NCBI GenBank assembly: GCA_022457155.1
Contig: JAJGOT010000197.1
Span: 698,001 to 762,000 of the forward strand
DNA length: 64,000 nt
Direction of reading: 5' to 3'
From: Cladopsammia gracilis
Taxonomy: Eukaryota > Cnidaria > Anthozoa > Scleractinia > Dendrophylliidae
Made by a program: the position numbers and the translations under genes. The notes under the pieces were generated by a model. The model was not told the origin of the DNA and did no database searches. It saw only the letters and a program-made list of their open reading frames with translations. This document shows positions 45,085-56,200 of this stretch, piece by piece. Every line of letters starts with the position of its first letter. The first letter of the stretch is position 1.

Positions 45085-46735
45085 TGGGTAATATAAGACG
45101 ATATTTCCCAAGAGATATCCCCCAATTTACAAAATTTGCAAAAATTACCATGGGAAAGCGTTTTGGTGCTTCTGCAGCACTGACGAGAGGAGAAAATTAC
45201 CATGCTTGTTGCTCAATTGAAAGCCGCTCCATCGACATGGTTAAGTCATTTTTAATCTTTATGGAGTTGTCATTACTCAAAAAAAGTAATGCTACGAAAT
45301 TTAGACCCATTTACACGCGCAAAAAAACTCGACACGCGGCACCTCCAAATTTCGCTTCCGTGGCCAAACTATTTTGGCACGGCACTCCAAGTTCGCACGA
45401 CCAAAACAGAGGATTTTTTTTCCTTCCGAAGGTAGTCTCGACACCTCTAAAATTCTGGGCATCGGTGCTGTACAAATGTTTCCACCGTTACCGGTTTATA
45501 CGTTGAAAATTAAAAGTAACGTGCCAAAGCGTCGATGGCCGATCGCTGTGCCGAAATTTGGGCGTTCCGTGCCGATTTTTTTGCGCGTGTAACGTTAAAT
45601 TGTCCACTACAAGTGTAACTACAGCTCTTTGAAAATTACCGTATATGGTTTAGAAAATGATGTACTGTGAATAGTTTATTATAAATGCCAAACTGACCTT
45701 ATTTGAACAGCTTATAAAAGCTAAATGATACCAGCTGATCGACTGGAATTTTTCACAGACATCACCGTAAAACAATTTTATGCTTTTAATAACGTTGTCA
45801 GAATAATATCGGTCTAGCAAATATTCATGTTTTACGTTATAGCTGTATATAAAACAGTCGGGACATTGGTCCATTTCTGTATCTCTAGCTTAACTTCTTT
45901 CTTTTTTTTGTTCTTTCTGATGTAGTGTTGTTGACAATATTCTGTGAGTGACTAAATGCATTATTGTTCGATTCCTTATGGATTTTTTATGTAAAAAAAT
46001 ACATTTTGTTTGAACACCTAATATCGAATTTGAACTTCATAACGAATAATCATATTAACTGCAGTCAAAAACCCATAAGTGGGTTGAAACGTGTAACGCG
46101 CATACACAGCTTCCGAATATTCATTTTTTGCTTAGTACCATATTTGGAAACCCCTCGTTCCCTCGAGATTGGAAGCAAGTTGATCTAGCGAATTGATTGG
46201 TTAATATTTTTATCTTGATTTTCCAAATACTGTATGGCTGTAACAACTTCTTAGCAAATTGAATAATCGGGAGCTTGTTTTGAAGCGTACAAGAGACAGT
46301 TGCACATTTCAATCCATTTATGGGTTTCTGTTGCAGTCAGTTCAAATAAAACTTTTTTTTCTTGTCTTAATGCTTATAATGCTGTTTAAAAAGCTAGTAC
46401 GCCACATTTACATAATTTTGTAATTGCTGTAACAAACAAGCAGCGAACAAGGTATCCAGTTACGTAACACTGTTTGTTCATTAGGTAAATTTTTAATTAC
46501 AAGGTGTCATCATTTAAGTCGAGAAATTACCCCAAAGCCATATTTGCTTAAAATTAATCTTAAGGGAGGAAAACAAAAAGGGATAAACACTCTAAAATCA
46601 CATCTACACAACTCGAAGCGAAAAAGTAAGTTAATTTGTTAATTTCCTGGATGATTTTAATGACAGAGTTAACAACGAAGAAGTACGTATTTGGTGAGCT
46701 GTTTTTAAGCCTTTTATTTTCACGAATATCAACCG
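45085..46735 (+). repeat. Duplicate of the discoidin gene 5' flank (distal part)
   Basis: Matches 33085-34430 over most of its length, for example ATTACCATGG followed by AGCGTTTTGGTGCT, GAAAATGATGTACTGTGAAT with AGTTTATTATAAATGC, and CACATCTACACAACTCGAAG. Shared non-coding sequence this far upstream shows the two discoidin genes arose by a duplication of at least 9 kb. Confidence 0.75.
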
Positions 46736-47477
46736 AATATTCACGAATATTCATAATCCTAGTTTCATGTTCAATGATTGAAAACCCATAGCACAAAAGG
46801 CATGCAAGGTTTCTGACGATCGATAGAATCACCGCGAAGGTCATCAATTTCATCATCCATAAGTATTTTCATTTGTTACATTCGCATCTCACTATGATTG
46901 TTTCTGATCATAAACACCTCGGTGACCCCTCGGTAAAAAAGAAACGTTGTCGGGTGTAAAGACTGTAAAGTATAAACCATGAACGGTACATCCACTGAAT
47001 CTTTTAGGAAGGAACAGATCTGAAATGAAATGTTAACAAGCCTTATTTGTCTTGTCCCCAGAACATTTCCACTAATTGTGTTGTATCGTTTATGGTTAAT
47101 GCTTTTTTCTCGACAACGTTTCTTCAATTAATAATGGTTATAGGACTGAGTGGAGTCCAATTCGGTCTGTGATCGTATCAATAACAAAATTCTCGTTTGC
47201 GATTGGTCATCCACGCCCCTATTTCTTTTTTTTTTTTTTTTTTTTTTTATTATTATTATTATTATAATGAACACCAACAACAAAAATTACAATAAAATAA
47301 AAAGGAAAGGAAAAAAGGAAAAAAATTAACAAGTGTGACAATAAATTAACTAATTACAATATGATAACTATTTTCACATACTAATACTTATGTGGCCGCA
47401 GCTGAAAGGTATGACAATTAGTGCCACCAAGGCGTATGTATATATGTAAATCGAAAACGAGGAGAAAAGGGACTTGT

Positions 47478-47838
47478 TCAATTATCAGGAAGGTTCCATT
47501 TTCGCATTAAGGAGTTTTCAGCTTTAGATTCTAGTTCATAATTAAATTTAAGGTGACACAAGAAGGCGTCCAATTCAGGTCTAGTTTCTTTGTATTTACA
47601 TAACCAAATATAATGTCTTGCTAAAAGAAGCAAGAAATTAATTTGGTGGTGACACTTTGAGGAATCCGGTCTCAGACCAAGCGCTACCGCGCTTTTTAAG
47701 GAAAAATTTCTCTCAGTTATTTTATGGTACGTACAGCATCCATCTCTCAAGGTTTGCCCAAAAGGAGGATGTCTTTTTACATGTCCAGAAAAGATGGTAC
47801 AGACTATCTGATTCTTCACGGCAAAAGGAACACATTGA
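47478..47838 (-). pseudogene. LINE C-terminal segment (3' part, opposite strand)
   Basis: The minus strand reads DNSMCSFCREESDSLYHLFW then TCKKTSSFWANLERW: the CxxC...H...C zinc-knuckle-like motif near the C-terminus of L1/Tx1-type LINEs. After a frameshift near 47.73 kb it continues with INFLLLLARHYIWLCKYKET and RPELDAFLCHLK, the usual end of such proteins. It continues the plus-strand part that stops at RRLPTNDFL. The 3' UTR is 47266-47477. Confidence 0.85.
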
Positions 47839-47839
47839 G

Positions 47840-50260
47840 TTATCTTTTTTCGACTTTTTAAAAGACAGTGATACGCAAAAATCTGAAGATCTAACAAGAC
47901 AATTAAATACGTATAAGAGGGAATTTGAGAGAATTATAGAATCGAGAACTAAGGGTGCAATTTTAAGGGCTAAAGTTAGATGGTATAACGAAGGGGGAAA
48001 AAATACTAAATACTTTCTAAATATGGAAAAAAGGCACCATAACCAGGGGACGATAAGCCAGCTGAAGATCGATGATACGGATTTTGTCACCTCAGATGAG
48101 ACAATTTTAAGTGAGTGTGAATCTTTCTATAGAAACCTTTACTCATCCAAAATTAACACGCCTAATAATCACGATACACCTTTCTTTGGGCAAGATAACG
48201 ATACAGTTTTAAGTATGGAGGAGCAGAACCTTTGTGAGGGGTTGTTAACAGAAAAGGAGTGCCTAGAAGCCTTAAAAGCTATGGAGTCAGAGAAAACCCC
48301 AGGAACTGATGGTCTACCAGCTGAATTCTATAAGGTTTTTTGGATAGATATAAAAATACCTCTTATCAAAGCTCTTAATTTTTCACACGAAACAGGACAA
48401 CTTTCAATTACTCAGAGAAGAGGCATCATTAAGCTCATTCCCAAAAAGGACGCGGAACCTCATTTTATTAAGAACTGGAGACCCTTAACGCTTCTAAACT
48501 GTGATTATAAAATAGCAACAAAATCTGTGACTAATCGATTGAAAACTGTACTTCCTAGGCTTGTAAACAACGACCAGACTGGCTTTATAAAAGGAAGATT
48601 CATCGGTGAAAACATCAGACTAATTGACAGTGTTATTAGTTTTGCAAAGAAAAAGAACATTCAAGGTTTACTTTTGTTTTTAGACTTCGAAAAGGCCTTC
48701 GACACTTTAGAACGGTCTTTCATCAAGAAAACGCTTCAGTTTTTTGGCTTCGGCCCTTCTTTTTCAAAGTGGATAAATGTATTTTACAACAATACGGAAA
48801 GCTGTGTTTTAAACAACGGTTGGACTAGTAGCTTCTTTAACATCCAAAGAGGGGTTAGGCAAGGCTGCCCTCTCTCGCCTTACCTTTTTGTCCTTTCAGT
48901 TGAAGTTTTAGCCAAAACAATTCGGAAAAACATAAATATCAAAGGAATCGTTGTTAATGAAATCGAAATCAAGTTAAGCCAATACGCAGACGATACAACT
49001 CTAATTTTAGACGGATCAAGGGAATCTTTAGCTGCTTCTCTTTTGACACTGGACATGTTTGGGGTTTTTCCGGTCTCAGACTCAATGGTAAAAAAAACAG
49101 TTGCCCTTTGGATTGGAGCGAACATTGGGAAGGAGGTTACACTCTTTCCAGAAAGAAATTTTAAATGGCCGAACGATAAAGTAAAAGCCCTGGGGGTGTG
49201 GTTTTCTGTGCATCCCGAAAAGACAGCAACCTTAAACTATGATGAAAAATTGGAAAAAGTCCGTAATATTTTGAGCTCCTGGAAATACCGTAGGCTAACT
49301 CTTCTAGGGAAAATCACAGTACTAAAGAGTCTAGTGGCTTCTCAATTGGTTTACATTTTTTCCTCAATGCATACGAACGAGAAGGTTATCAAAGAGGTTA
49401 ACAAACTCTTTTATTCGTTTTTATGGAACTCAAAGGGGGATAAGATCAAACGTAACATAATAATAAACGACTATACAAATGGGGGGCTAAAAATGGTCGA
49501 TATGGAAGCTTTCAATAAGTCGCTAAAGGTCTCGTGGATAAGCAAATACCTGGATTCAGAAAACCATGGGAAATGGAAAATTTTCTTTGACTTACAACTT
49601 AAAAGATATGGAGGCAACATAATACTCACTGGTAATCTCGACAGAAAAGACACCACAAAGTATATCAAAGTAACAGATACTTTCATTAGAGAGATTTTAG
49701 AAATTTGGTCAGAAGTTAACTTCGATGGACTTATAGCTTCCGATGCACAGTTTTCAACGCAAACTTTATGGTACAACTCGCTTATCAGGATTGACAATTC
49801 TCCTATCTTCTACAAAGAATGGTTTTCTAAAGGAATATCCAAAATAAACCACTTGAGAAGGGCAGATAAAACTTACCTCACATTAAATGAATTTCAGAAC
49901 AAATACAACATAAAAGTTAACCCTCTCATATATTATGGAGTAATATCGGCACTGAAATCTGCCTGGCGAAAGTGCAAGGACAGCTTGTTACAAATTAGCT
50001 CTAACCACGAAAGTTTCTCAACAAAAATATCCAAAACTCGGAAAGTAACTAAACTAGCATATAACAAACTCGTAAGTCTAAAAAGCGGCGCACCGACACA
50101 TAGCCAGCAAAAATGGCTGAATGACTGTACGGGTGAAAATGATGAGAATGTTAACTGGAAACAGGCCTACCAACTAGCCTTCAAATACTCTAAAAGTGTA
50201 AGACTAAGAGAGTTTCAATTTAAACTATTGCACAGGCGACTACCAACAAATGATTTCTTA
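47840..50260 (+). pseudogene. LINE reverse transcriptase region (inverted 5' part)
   Basis: An open frame of about 805 codons encodes the end of the EN-RT linker (RAKVRWYNEGGKNTKYFLNM), then the RT fingers and palm: TPGTDGLPAEFYKVFW, NWRPLTLLNCDYKI, QTGFIKGRFIGENIRL, motif A LFLDFEKAFDTLERSF (about 48680), motif B GVRQGCPLSPYLFVL (about 48850), motif C QYADDTTLIL (about 48985), and the thumb/C-terminal region ending FKLLHRRLPTNDFL at the target duplication. No endonuclease domain is present. The frame is intact, so insertion is probably recent, but the C-terminus is cut off by the inversion. Residues before about 47840 in this frame are antisense of the other part. Confidence 0.9.
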
Positions 50261-50298
50261 ACGCCCCTATTTCTTACGTAATTGGCGCGCGGTCACGT

Positions 50299-50429
50299 TA
50301 GACTACGAATAGTCCCTCCTTTTTCCTCAGGGATAGTAGAGCGAGCGAAACGCGAGCGCGCGTGAAAATCACCCCACGCGAGAAAGGCGAGACGCGCGGC
50401 GCGGAGGAGAAAGGACTACTCGCAGTCTA
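50299..50429. mobile_element. Foldback with probable 9-bp target duplication
   Basis: Ends TAGACTACGAATAGTCC and GGACTACTCGCAGTCTA, continued inward by TCCTTTTTCCTC / GAGGAGAAA. Flanks CGGTCACGT and TGGTCACGA agree at 7 of 9 positions. GC-rich interior (GCGAGCGAAACGCGAGCGCG). Confidence 0.65.
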
Positions 50430-50448
50430 TGGTCACGAAGGTGTCCAA

Positions 50449-50745
50449 TAACAGCTATCCAATTACAAATTTTGTTATTGGATAGCTGTAATGCGACACC
50501 TACGTTGCGCGCGCGTCAGTCAGGTGCACTTAAATGGGTCCTTTTTCTCACTGTTTCCTCCTGCTTTCAAACTGATAGAAAATATCCTTAACGTTTTGAG
50601 TACAAAAAACTCCACATAGAGGTTTGAATTTTGAATTTTGTTATTGATTCGATTAATTAGTAATTGAAATTCGTGTCGTACAATTCAGAGGTAATCGTGC
50701 TCGTAATTTCAAATCGTCCTCGCGCTACGCGCCGGGGCCGATTTA

Positions 50746-50785
<40 letters not shown>

Positions 50786-51310
50786 AGTCCAATTACTAAT
50801 ACTAATCATACAAGTGATTAACAAAATCGCGGGAGTCCGATTTGTTTAATCACGAGTATGATTACAGACAGAATTGGACAACACGAAGTCCTGTTACCAA
50901 ATAATCATAACTGTAACAAAATTTGAGGATAAAACGTTAAATGGTTACACGTTTTGGTGATTAAAAACATAACAATTGAGTGTGTTTTTGACCGAGATGC
51001 ACGCACGGAAAAAGGATAGCGCGTGCAAATGACGCGTACTGTCCAATATTACATCGTCCAATTACATCGTCTAATTACAAGCATGACGCGTAAACTGTCC
51101 AATTAATGCTCTGATCGGGCCTGCTGATAACCAATCAGATTCGAGAATTTTGTTATAGTTTTGATTTAGTGTATTCACATTCATTTATTTATCATCATTG
51201 GGTAAATTACAAACTCGCAATTGACTAGCTCTTCAGTTGGCTTGATACTTCGATGATAGGATCGAGCGTCGCACCGGTAATCCCAATATCGTGGATTCGA
51301 ATCCCAAAAT
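50449..51310. other. Inverted-repeat-rich remainder of the insert block
   Basis: A palindrome at 50449-50509 (CAATAACAGCTATCCAAT / ATTGGATAGCTGTAATG) is followed by opposed ACAATTCAGAGGTAATCG / CGATTACTCCCTGAATTGT at 50680-50775 and by GGAGTCCGATTTG with ACAGACAGAATTGGAC to about 50880. GGACTGAGTGGAGTCCAATT at about 47143 is a partner of 50778-50796, so the LINE landed inside an older inverted-repeat element. A weak tRNA B-box-like GTGGATTCGAATCCC lies at about 51285-51300. Confidence 0.5.
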
Positions 51311-51835
51311 GTTGAATCGACGACAACTAAATCGGACGTATTTGAAATTAATGCGACTTAAATAAACGCGAATTGAAGAACAAAATAGTCTAGAATACAG
51401 GAAATTAACGCGAAAAAAAAAAAGAAAGAAATTGGAGGGTGGAGGTCTTCGTATTCTATCGAGGAAGAGTATGTGAGAAGAAAAGGGTACTTTTCGGAAC
51501 TGACAGTCAGCCATGCGCTGGAAGACCATTCAACTCAAGGGTCGTTTACACGACAGAAAAAATGGGTACGGACCCGTCAAAAAGGAGTACGGACCTCACA
51601 TTTTCGCCCCTGTAAACTATGCGCACCATGTCTTTTGGGATTAGTCCGGACCCGTGTTTTTTGCCTGATAATAGCGTCGTATAGACATCCAAAAGTTGTC
51701 CATATCACCGGTCGCGTCATTTTTTAATATCTCGCCATTTGGACATACTATTGAAAGCAAGAAACACGTGAACGCAAATTTTTGAAATTCGCGTTAATTA
51801 GTTTATGGAGCGTTATTAATTTCATATAATAAGGT

Positions 51836-52057
51836 GGTTTTTGAAGCGTTTTATTTCGAGTGTTGAAGGTTATTTTGCGGCTGCTTTAACTTTGAATTGC
51901 TACGCTTTGGGAAGTAAAACTAAAACCAATCGTGACTTGCTAACACGCGTTTTCCCACCGGCGCTTGGCGCTGGTTATATGTATTTGCGTTTCGATTGGT
52001 TCATTGGATTTGATTACTTTGGTTTTGGTTTTACGACACTCAGTTAAAAACTGCTTA
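51836..52057 (-). repeat. Partial GAGCGGTTTTC-family MITE
   Basis: Recognisable by AAACTAAAACCAATCGTGAC, CACGCGTTTTCCCACC and TTTTGGTTTTACGACACTCA, ending AAAACTGCTTA. The left end is degenerate. Confidence 0.65.
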
Positions 52058-52058
52058 G

Positions 52059-52408
52059 GGAAGTGGTCATAACAAGTATACTCGACGAGGACCCACCCTG
52101 TGTAGGGGTAGGGGGGTTACACAAGATACCACCTATCGGATGAGTGTAAAATTAATAGACATAATTGTTTGGCCTAAAAATTAGAGATGAAAGTTTAATA
52201 TTCTGGTTGCATGAAGCTTGCATTGCTAGTAAAATGGCATAGGAAGATTTTTATCTTTCTCTCAGTTTCTACTCCTGATAGAATGGGGGCTATACCAACA
52301 AGACACCATCTTTTTAGGCGGGGGAGAGGGGGTACATACGGAGACCACCAGTCTTTTTGTAAAATGGTGGGTCCTGTCCGAGTACAATAGTTTTAACCAT
52401 TTCCCTTA
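52059..52408. repeat. Inverted-repeat element, GGGAAATGGT family copy 2
   Basis: Starts GGGAAGTGGTCATAACAAGT followed by CGACGAGGACCCACC, and ends GGTGGGTCCTGTCCGAGTAC ... AACCATTTCCC. Same family as 21498-22046. Confidence 0.75.
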
Positions 52409-52775
52409 GAATTGGATTGCCCACAAGTCGTCTTATGAGAGCGACGAAGTCACCACAGAGGAGGGACGGAGTCCTGAGAACTCAAACAGAACGTTCTTTG
52501 AGAAAGTCTAAAAACTGTTCTTACACGTAGATACCGTAAACTCCGAGTTTACAAGATTTCACTACTGCTAGAAAATAACTTCCGAAACGGAAGATATACT
52601 TGATAAATTCCTTATTTCGACTTTGAATCGATATTCAGGGAAATATTGTGAGGTACGTTTCTTCATGTCCTCCAAGTTATGTTCGGAATGAATTTTCATG
52701 AATTACATATTAGCAGATCACATGTGTTTCGCACAGCTCTGCCCTTCCCCGCTCGATAAATATACCTCTTTTCAG

Positions 52776-53060
52776 TAAACTGCGACACCTATAAATTTTA
52801 TGACTGATTTCAGGGTAACGATCGTGATACCGCGGGTCTATTTCAAATGCATCACGAGGTAACGGCATTTGTATAAGTGCCACACGACGAGCTTTTTTGT
52901 ATCGAGTGATCGCACTTCCTTTGTACAGCGTTTCAACTCAAACACGTGACATGAATAATGCCATCACGTGGTACAGACAAATATATCACATGATGTATCT
53001 GACACCGTGATCGTTACTCTAAGGCGGCCAAAATATTCATGGGTGTCACGGTTTACTGGG
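52776..53060. repeat. Inverted-repeat element in the gene B 5' flank
   Basis: CAGTAAACTGCGACACCTAT ... GGTAACGATCGTGATACC is opposed by GTGATCGTTACTCT ... GGGTGTCACGGTTTACTGG. It is absent from the matching flank of gene A, so it arrived after the duplication, about 150 bases from the gene B start codon. Confidence 0.7.
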
Positions 53061-53206
53061 AGGTAGTATTTTGGGGCCGTTTGTGCCGGAGTCATGATTG
53101 TTACCAACATCGGTGAGAAGCACTGAGAGCTGAGAAACTCAGAATTCCAACGATTATGTCTGGGGCTATAGTCTAAAGGCTTAATGCTTGCCTTGTAGGT
53201 TCAAAC

Positions 53207-56200
53207 ATGACAGTGACGATTGGCATATTTGTTCTCCTTCTTGGTATTCCTCAAGGTGGTAAGTTAATTATTCAGAGAGAAGAAGTCTTTGCTAATATGC
53301 CCCCACTGATTCAGCTTGAGACTCGGAATAAGGACACTGAGATTTGTAAAACGGCCTTTTTCAAAACTACAAGAGAATGAAGATATGGTCACTTCCTGTT
53401 ATCGTAATGATCACACTATTAAGAATGAGCGCTTTTCAATCGTCAAGCTTGTAAAAAAGACCGTTCACCAATTTAATTAATACGGTACCCTACGTTATAG
53501 GTCTTGATCGGTGTTCATGCCTTCGCGGCTGAAGAGCAAAACGCTCTAAACTGCTAGCTGACGCCTGGATAAAAAAGTGATTATCTAAGCTTCGGGTTTT
53601 TATACAAAAGCTGTTTTATGTTATGACTTTAAAGGAGCCCTGGAGCTCTTACAGAAAAATAAGTGTATTGGAAAACTCGCTAAGACTCTGATTCCGGTTC
53701 ACGCTCTTCGAAAATTCACATGGTACCTTCCCCTAAGTGTTTTATGAGCATTTCGTGCGTAACAAAGGACGGGCACTTAGTTTTAATCTGCGGCAGTTTT
53801 GACATAAAAACGTGTTATTCACCATGATATACCTTTAAGCTAAGATGTGTTTAACTTCCAGGATCCGCAGATGTTTGCTACACGAACCCTGTAGGAATAT
53901 CAGACCTATCAAAAATTCCTGATAATCAGCTAACAGCTTCTACGCAGTACGGTAGCGGTTATCAGGCAGCATATGGTCGACTCAACGGTGACAGAGGTGA
54001 TGGCTGGTGTGCAAAAGAATCTAGCAGGACTGATGACTGGCTGCAGGTTGATCTTGGAAAAACAGTTCTAGTTTGTGGTGTTGCTACACAGGGAGACAGA
54101 AATGGCAATGAATGGGTGACAGACTTCAAGCTGTCGTATTCATCCGACGGGAACACTTGGACAACATACACGGATGGAAATGGCGCGGAAGTGGTATGAT
54201 TTCGTTTACATACATGCATACAAAAAAATTAAAGGACTCTCTAATGTATCTCTTTAAACGTGGTTGAATTTTCTTCTAACAAAACAACATCACTGTAATG
54301 CTGTAATGCGCTGCTTGGTGTTTTTGGTGTTTGATGAGGCTTAAAGAAGCATTGTGACCAATTTTAAGTATCATTATGAAAAGTCAAAAGAAAATTTATA
54401 TCAAAGGAAACCTATGACAATTTACTTATAGACCGATTTTAAATAGAGTGTCGTAAGACCAAAACCAAGGTCATAATTCAGACCAATCATAGACAAGAAA
54501 ATCCAATGATCCCGCAATCAGAACTGCAAGCACTAAATACATGTGTCCGGTGCCATTTAGCGCGGGAAAACGCGTACAGGCAAGTAACGATTGGTTTTGG
54601 TTTTTGCTTCTGATCGATGAGAAAGTGGTGCGAGCAAAGTATAGTCAGCATAGTAATTTAAAACCAAAGCAATCGTGAAATTACTTTACACGCTCACTTG
54701 AAGACCAGTCTAAGGTATCAATTTATCACTGCTGTTGGATTTTATAGGAATTTCATAGGGCGGGCGACAGCAACACAGTTGACCAACACAAGTTACCAGT
54801 GGAAATAACTGCAAGATTCATCCGCTTCCACCCAACTAAACAACATGCTTGGAACTGTCTAAGAGTGGAGGCTTATGGCACCGGTGAGTCTAGTCGGATA
54901 GCTTTATTTATCGTCACACATATGCGACTTTGGGAGGAAAGTTTCAAGGAGCCGTGTCACCATTTTTATAGTGTTACTTTAAAAAGCCAAGTGAAGATGG
55001 AAACCCAAAAATAATGGTCCAGTTTTGTTCAAGTCCAATATTATTCTACTGGTGCTCTTAGAGAAAAATAAGTGTATTGAAAAACTCGCTAAGACTCTGA
55101 TTCCGGTTCACGCTCTTCGAAAATTCACATGGTACCTTCCTCTTAGTGTTTTATGAGCATTTCGTGCGTAACAAAGGACAGGCATGCACTTATAGTTTTA
55201 ATCTGGGCAGTTTTGACACAAAAACGTGTTATTCACCATGATATACCTTTAAGCTAAGATGTGTTTAACTTCCAGGATCCGCAGATGTTTGCTACACGAA
55301 CCCTGTAGGAATATCAGACCTATCAAAAATTCCTGATAATCAGCTAACAGCTTCTACGCAGTACGGTAGCGGTTATCAGGCAGCATATGGTCGACTCAAC
55401 GGTGACAGAGGTGATGGCTGGTGTGCAAAAGAATCTAGCAGGACTGATGACTGGCTGCAGGTTGATCTTGGAAAAACAGTTCTAGTTTGTGGTGTTGCTA
55501 CACAGGGAGACAGAAATGGAAATGAATGGGTGACAGACTTCAAGCTGTCGTATTCATCTGACAGGAACACTTGGACAACATACACGGATGGAAATGGCGC
55601 GGAAGTGGTATGATTTCGTTTACATACATGTATACAAAAAAATTAAAGGACTATCTAAGCTATCTGTTTAAACATCACTGTAATGCGTTGCCTGGTGTTT
55701 TTGTGTTGAATGAGGCTTAAAGAAGCATTGTGACCAATTTTAAGTATCATTATGAAAAGTCAAAAGACAATTTATATCAAAGGAAACCTTTGACAATTTA
55801 CATATAGAACGGTTTTTAATTGAGTGTCGTGAGACCAAAACTAAAGTCATAATTCAGACCAAGAGAACATAATGTTCAGACCAATCATAGACAAGAAAAT
55901 CCAATGATCCAGCAATCAGAACTACAAGCAAATGCCGGCATGTGGCCGGTGCCATTTAGCGCGGGAAAACGCGTGCAGGCAAGTAACGATTGGTTTGATT
56001 TTGCTTCTGATTGATGAGAAAGTGGCTCGAGATTTTTTTTAGCAAACAAAGCTTAGGGGCTATACACATGATACCGGAATGAGTTTCATTCCAAAATAAA
56101 GTACGTACTGTATTCACATGACAAAATCGACCGGCTCAGCCAAAGGCGTTCTCGCTTGCGTGGTTTTCGCGCCAGATCAGAAAACGAAGATGGCGCAAGT

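Larger units (their letters stand above)
47228..50260 (-). mobile_element. L1/Tx1-like LINE insertion with internal inversion and 15-bp target duplication
   Basis: Perfect direct repeats ACGCCCCTATTTCTT lie at 47213-47227 and 50261-50275. Adjacent to the left repeat is the tail, seen as a T run and ATT repeats (47228-47265), so the insert's 3' end faces left. From about 47838 down to 47478 the minus strand encodes the LINE C-terminus. From about 47840 to 50260 the plus strand encodes the preceding part. Placing the plus-strand part before the minus-strand part restores LINE order, the layout expected from twin priming. The insert is about 3.03 kb and 5'-truncated. Confidence 0.9.
42427..53206. 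other. Intergenic region between discoidin genes A and B
   Basis: Holds the 3' flank of gene A (42.43-43.41 kb, shared with the 3' flank of gene B), three short foldbacks, then the duplicated 5' flank of gene B. That flank is split: 45.09-46.73 kb matches 33.09-34.43 kb, and about 51.32-53.28 kb matches 34.47-34.88 kb, with about 4.6 kb inserted between, including an inverted LINE. No intact host gene is seen. Confidence 0.65.

Noticed and set aside
47657..47839. N-terminal 60 residues of the long plus-strand open frame
   Set aside because: This stretch is the antisense of the LINE C-terminal segment on the minus strand. The genuine plus-strand LINE reading begins only near 47.84 kb.
53962..55585. 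Antisense open frames of 69-85 residues opposite the discoidin exons
   Set aside because: Exact shadows of the plus-strand F5/8 type C exons, repeated because the exons are duplicated.
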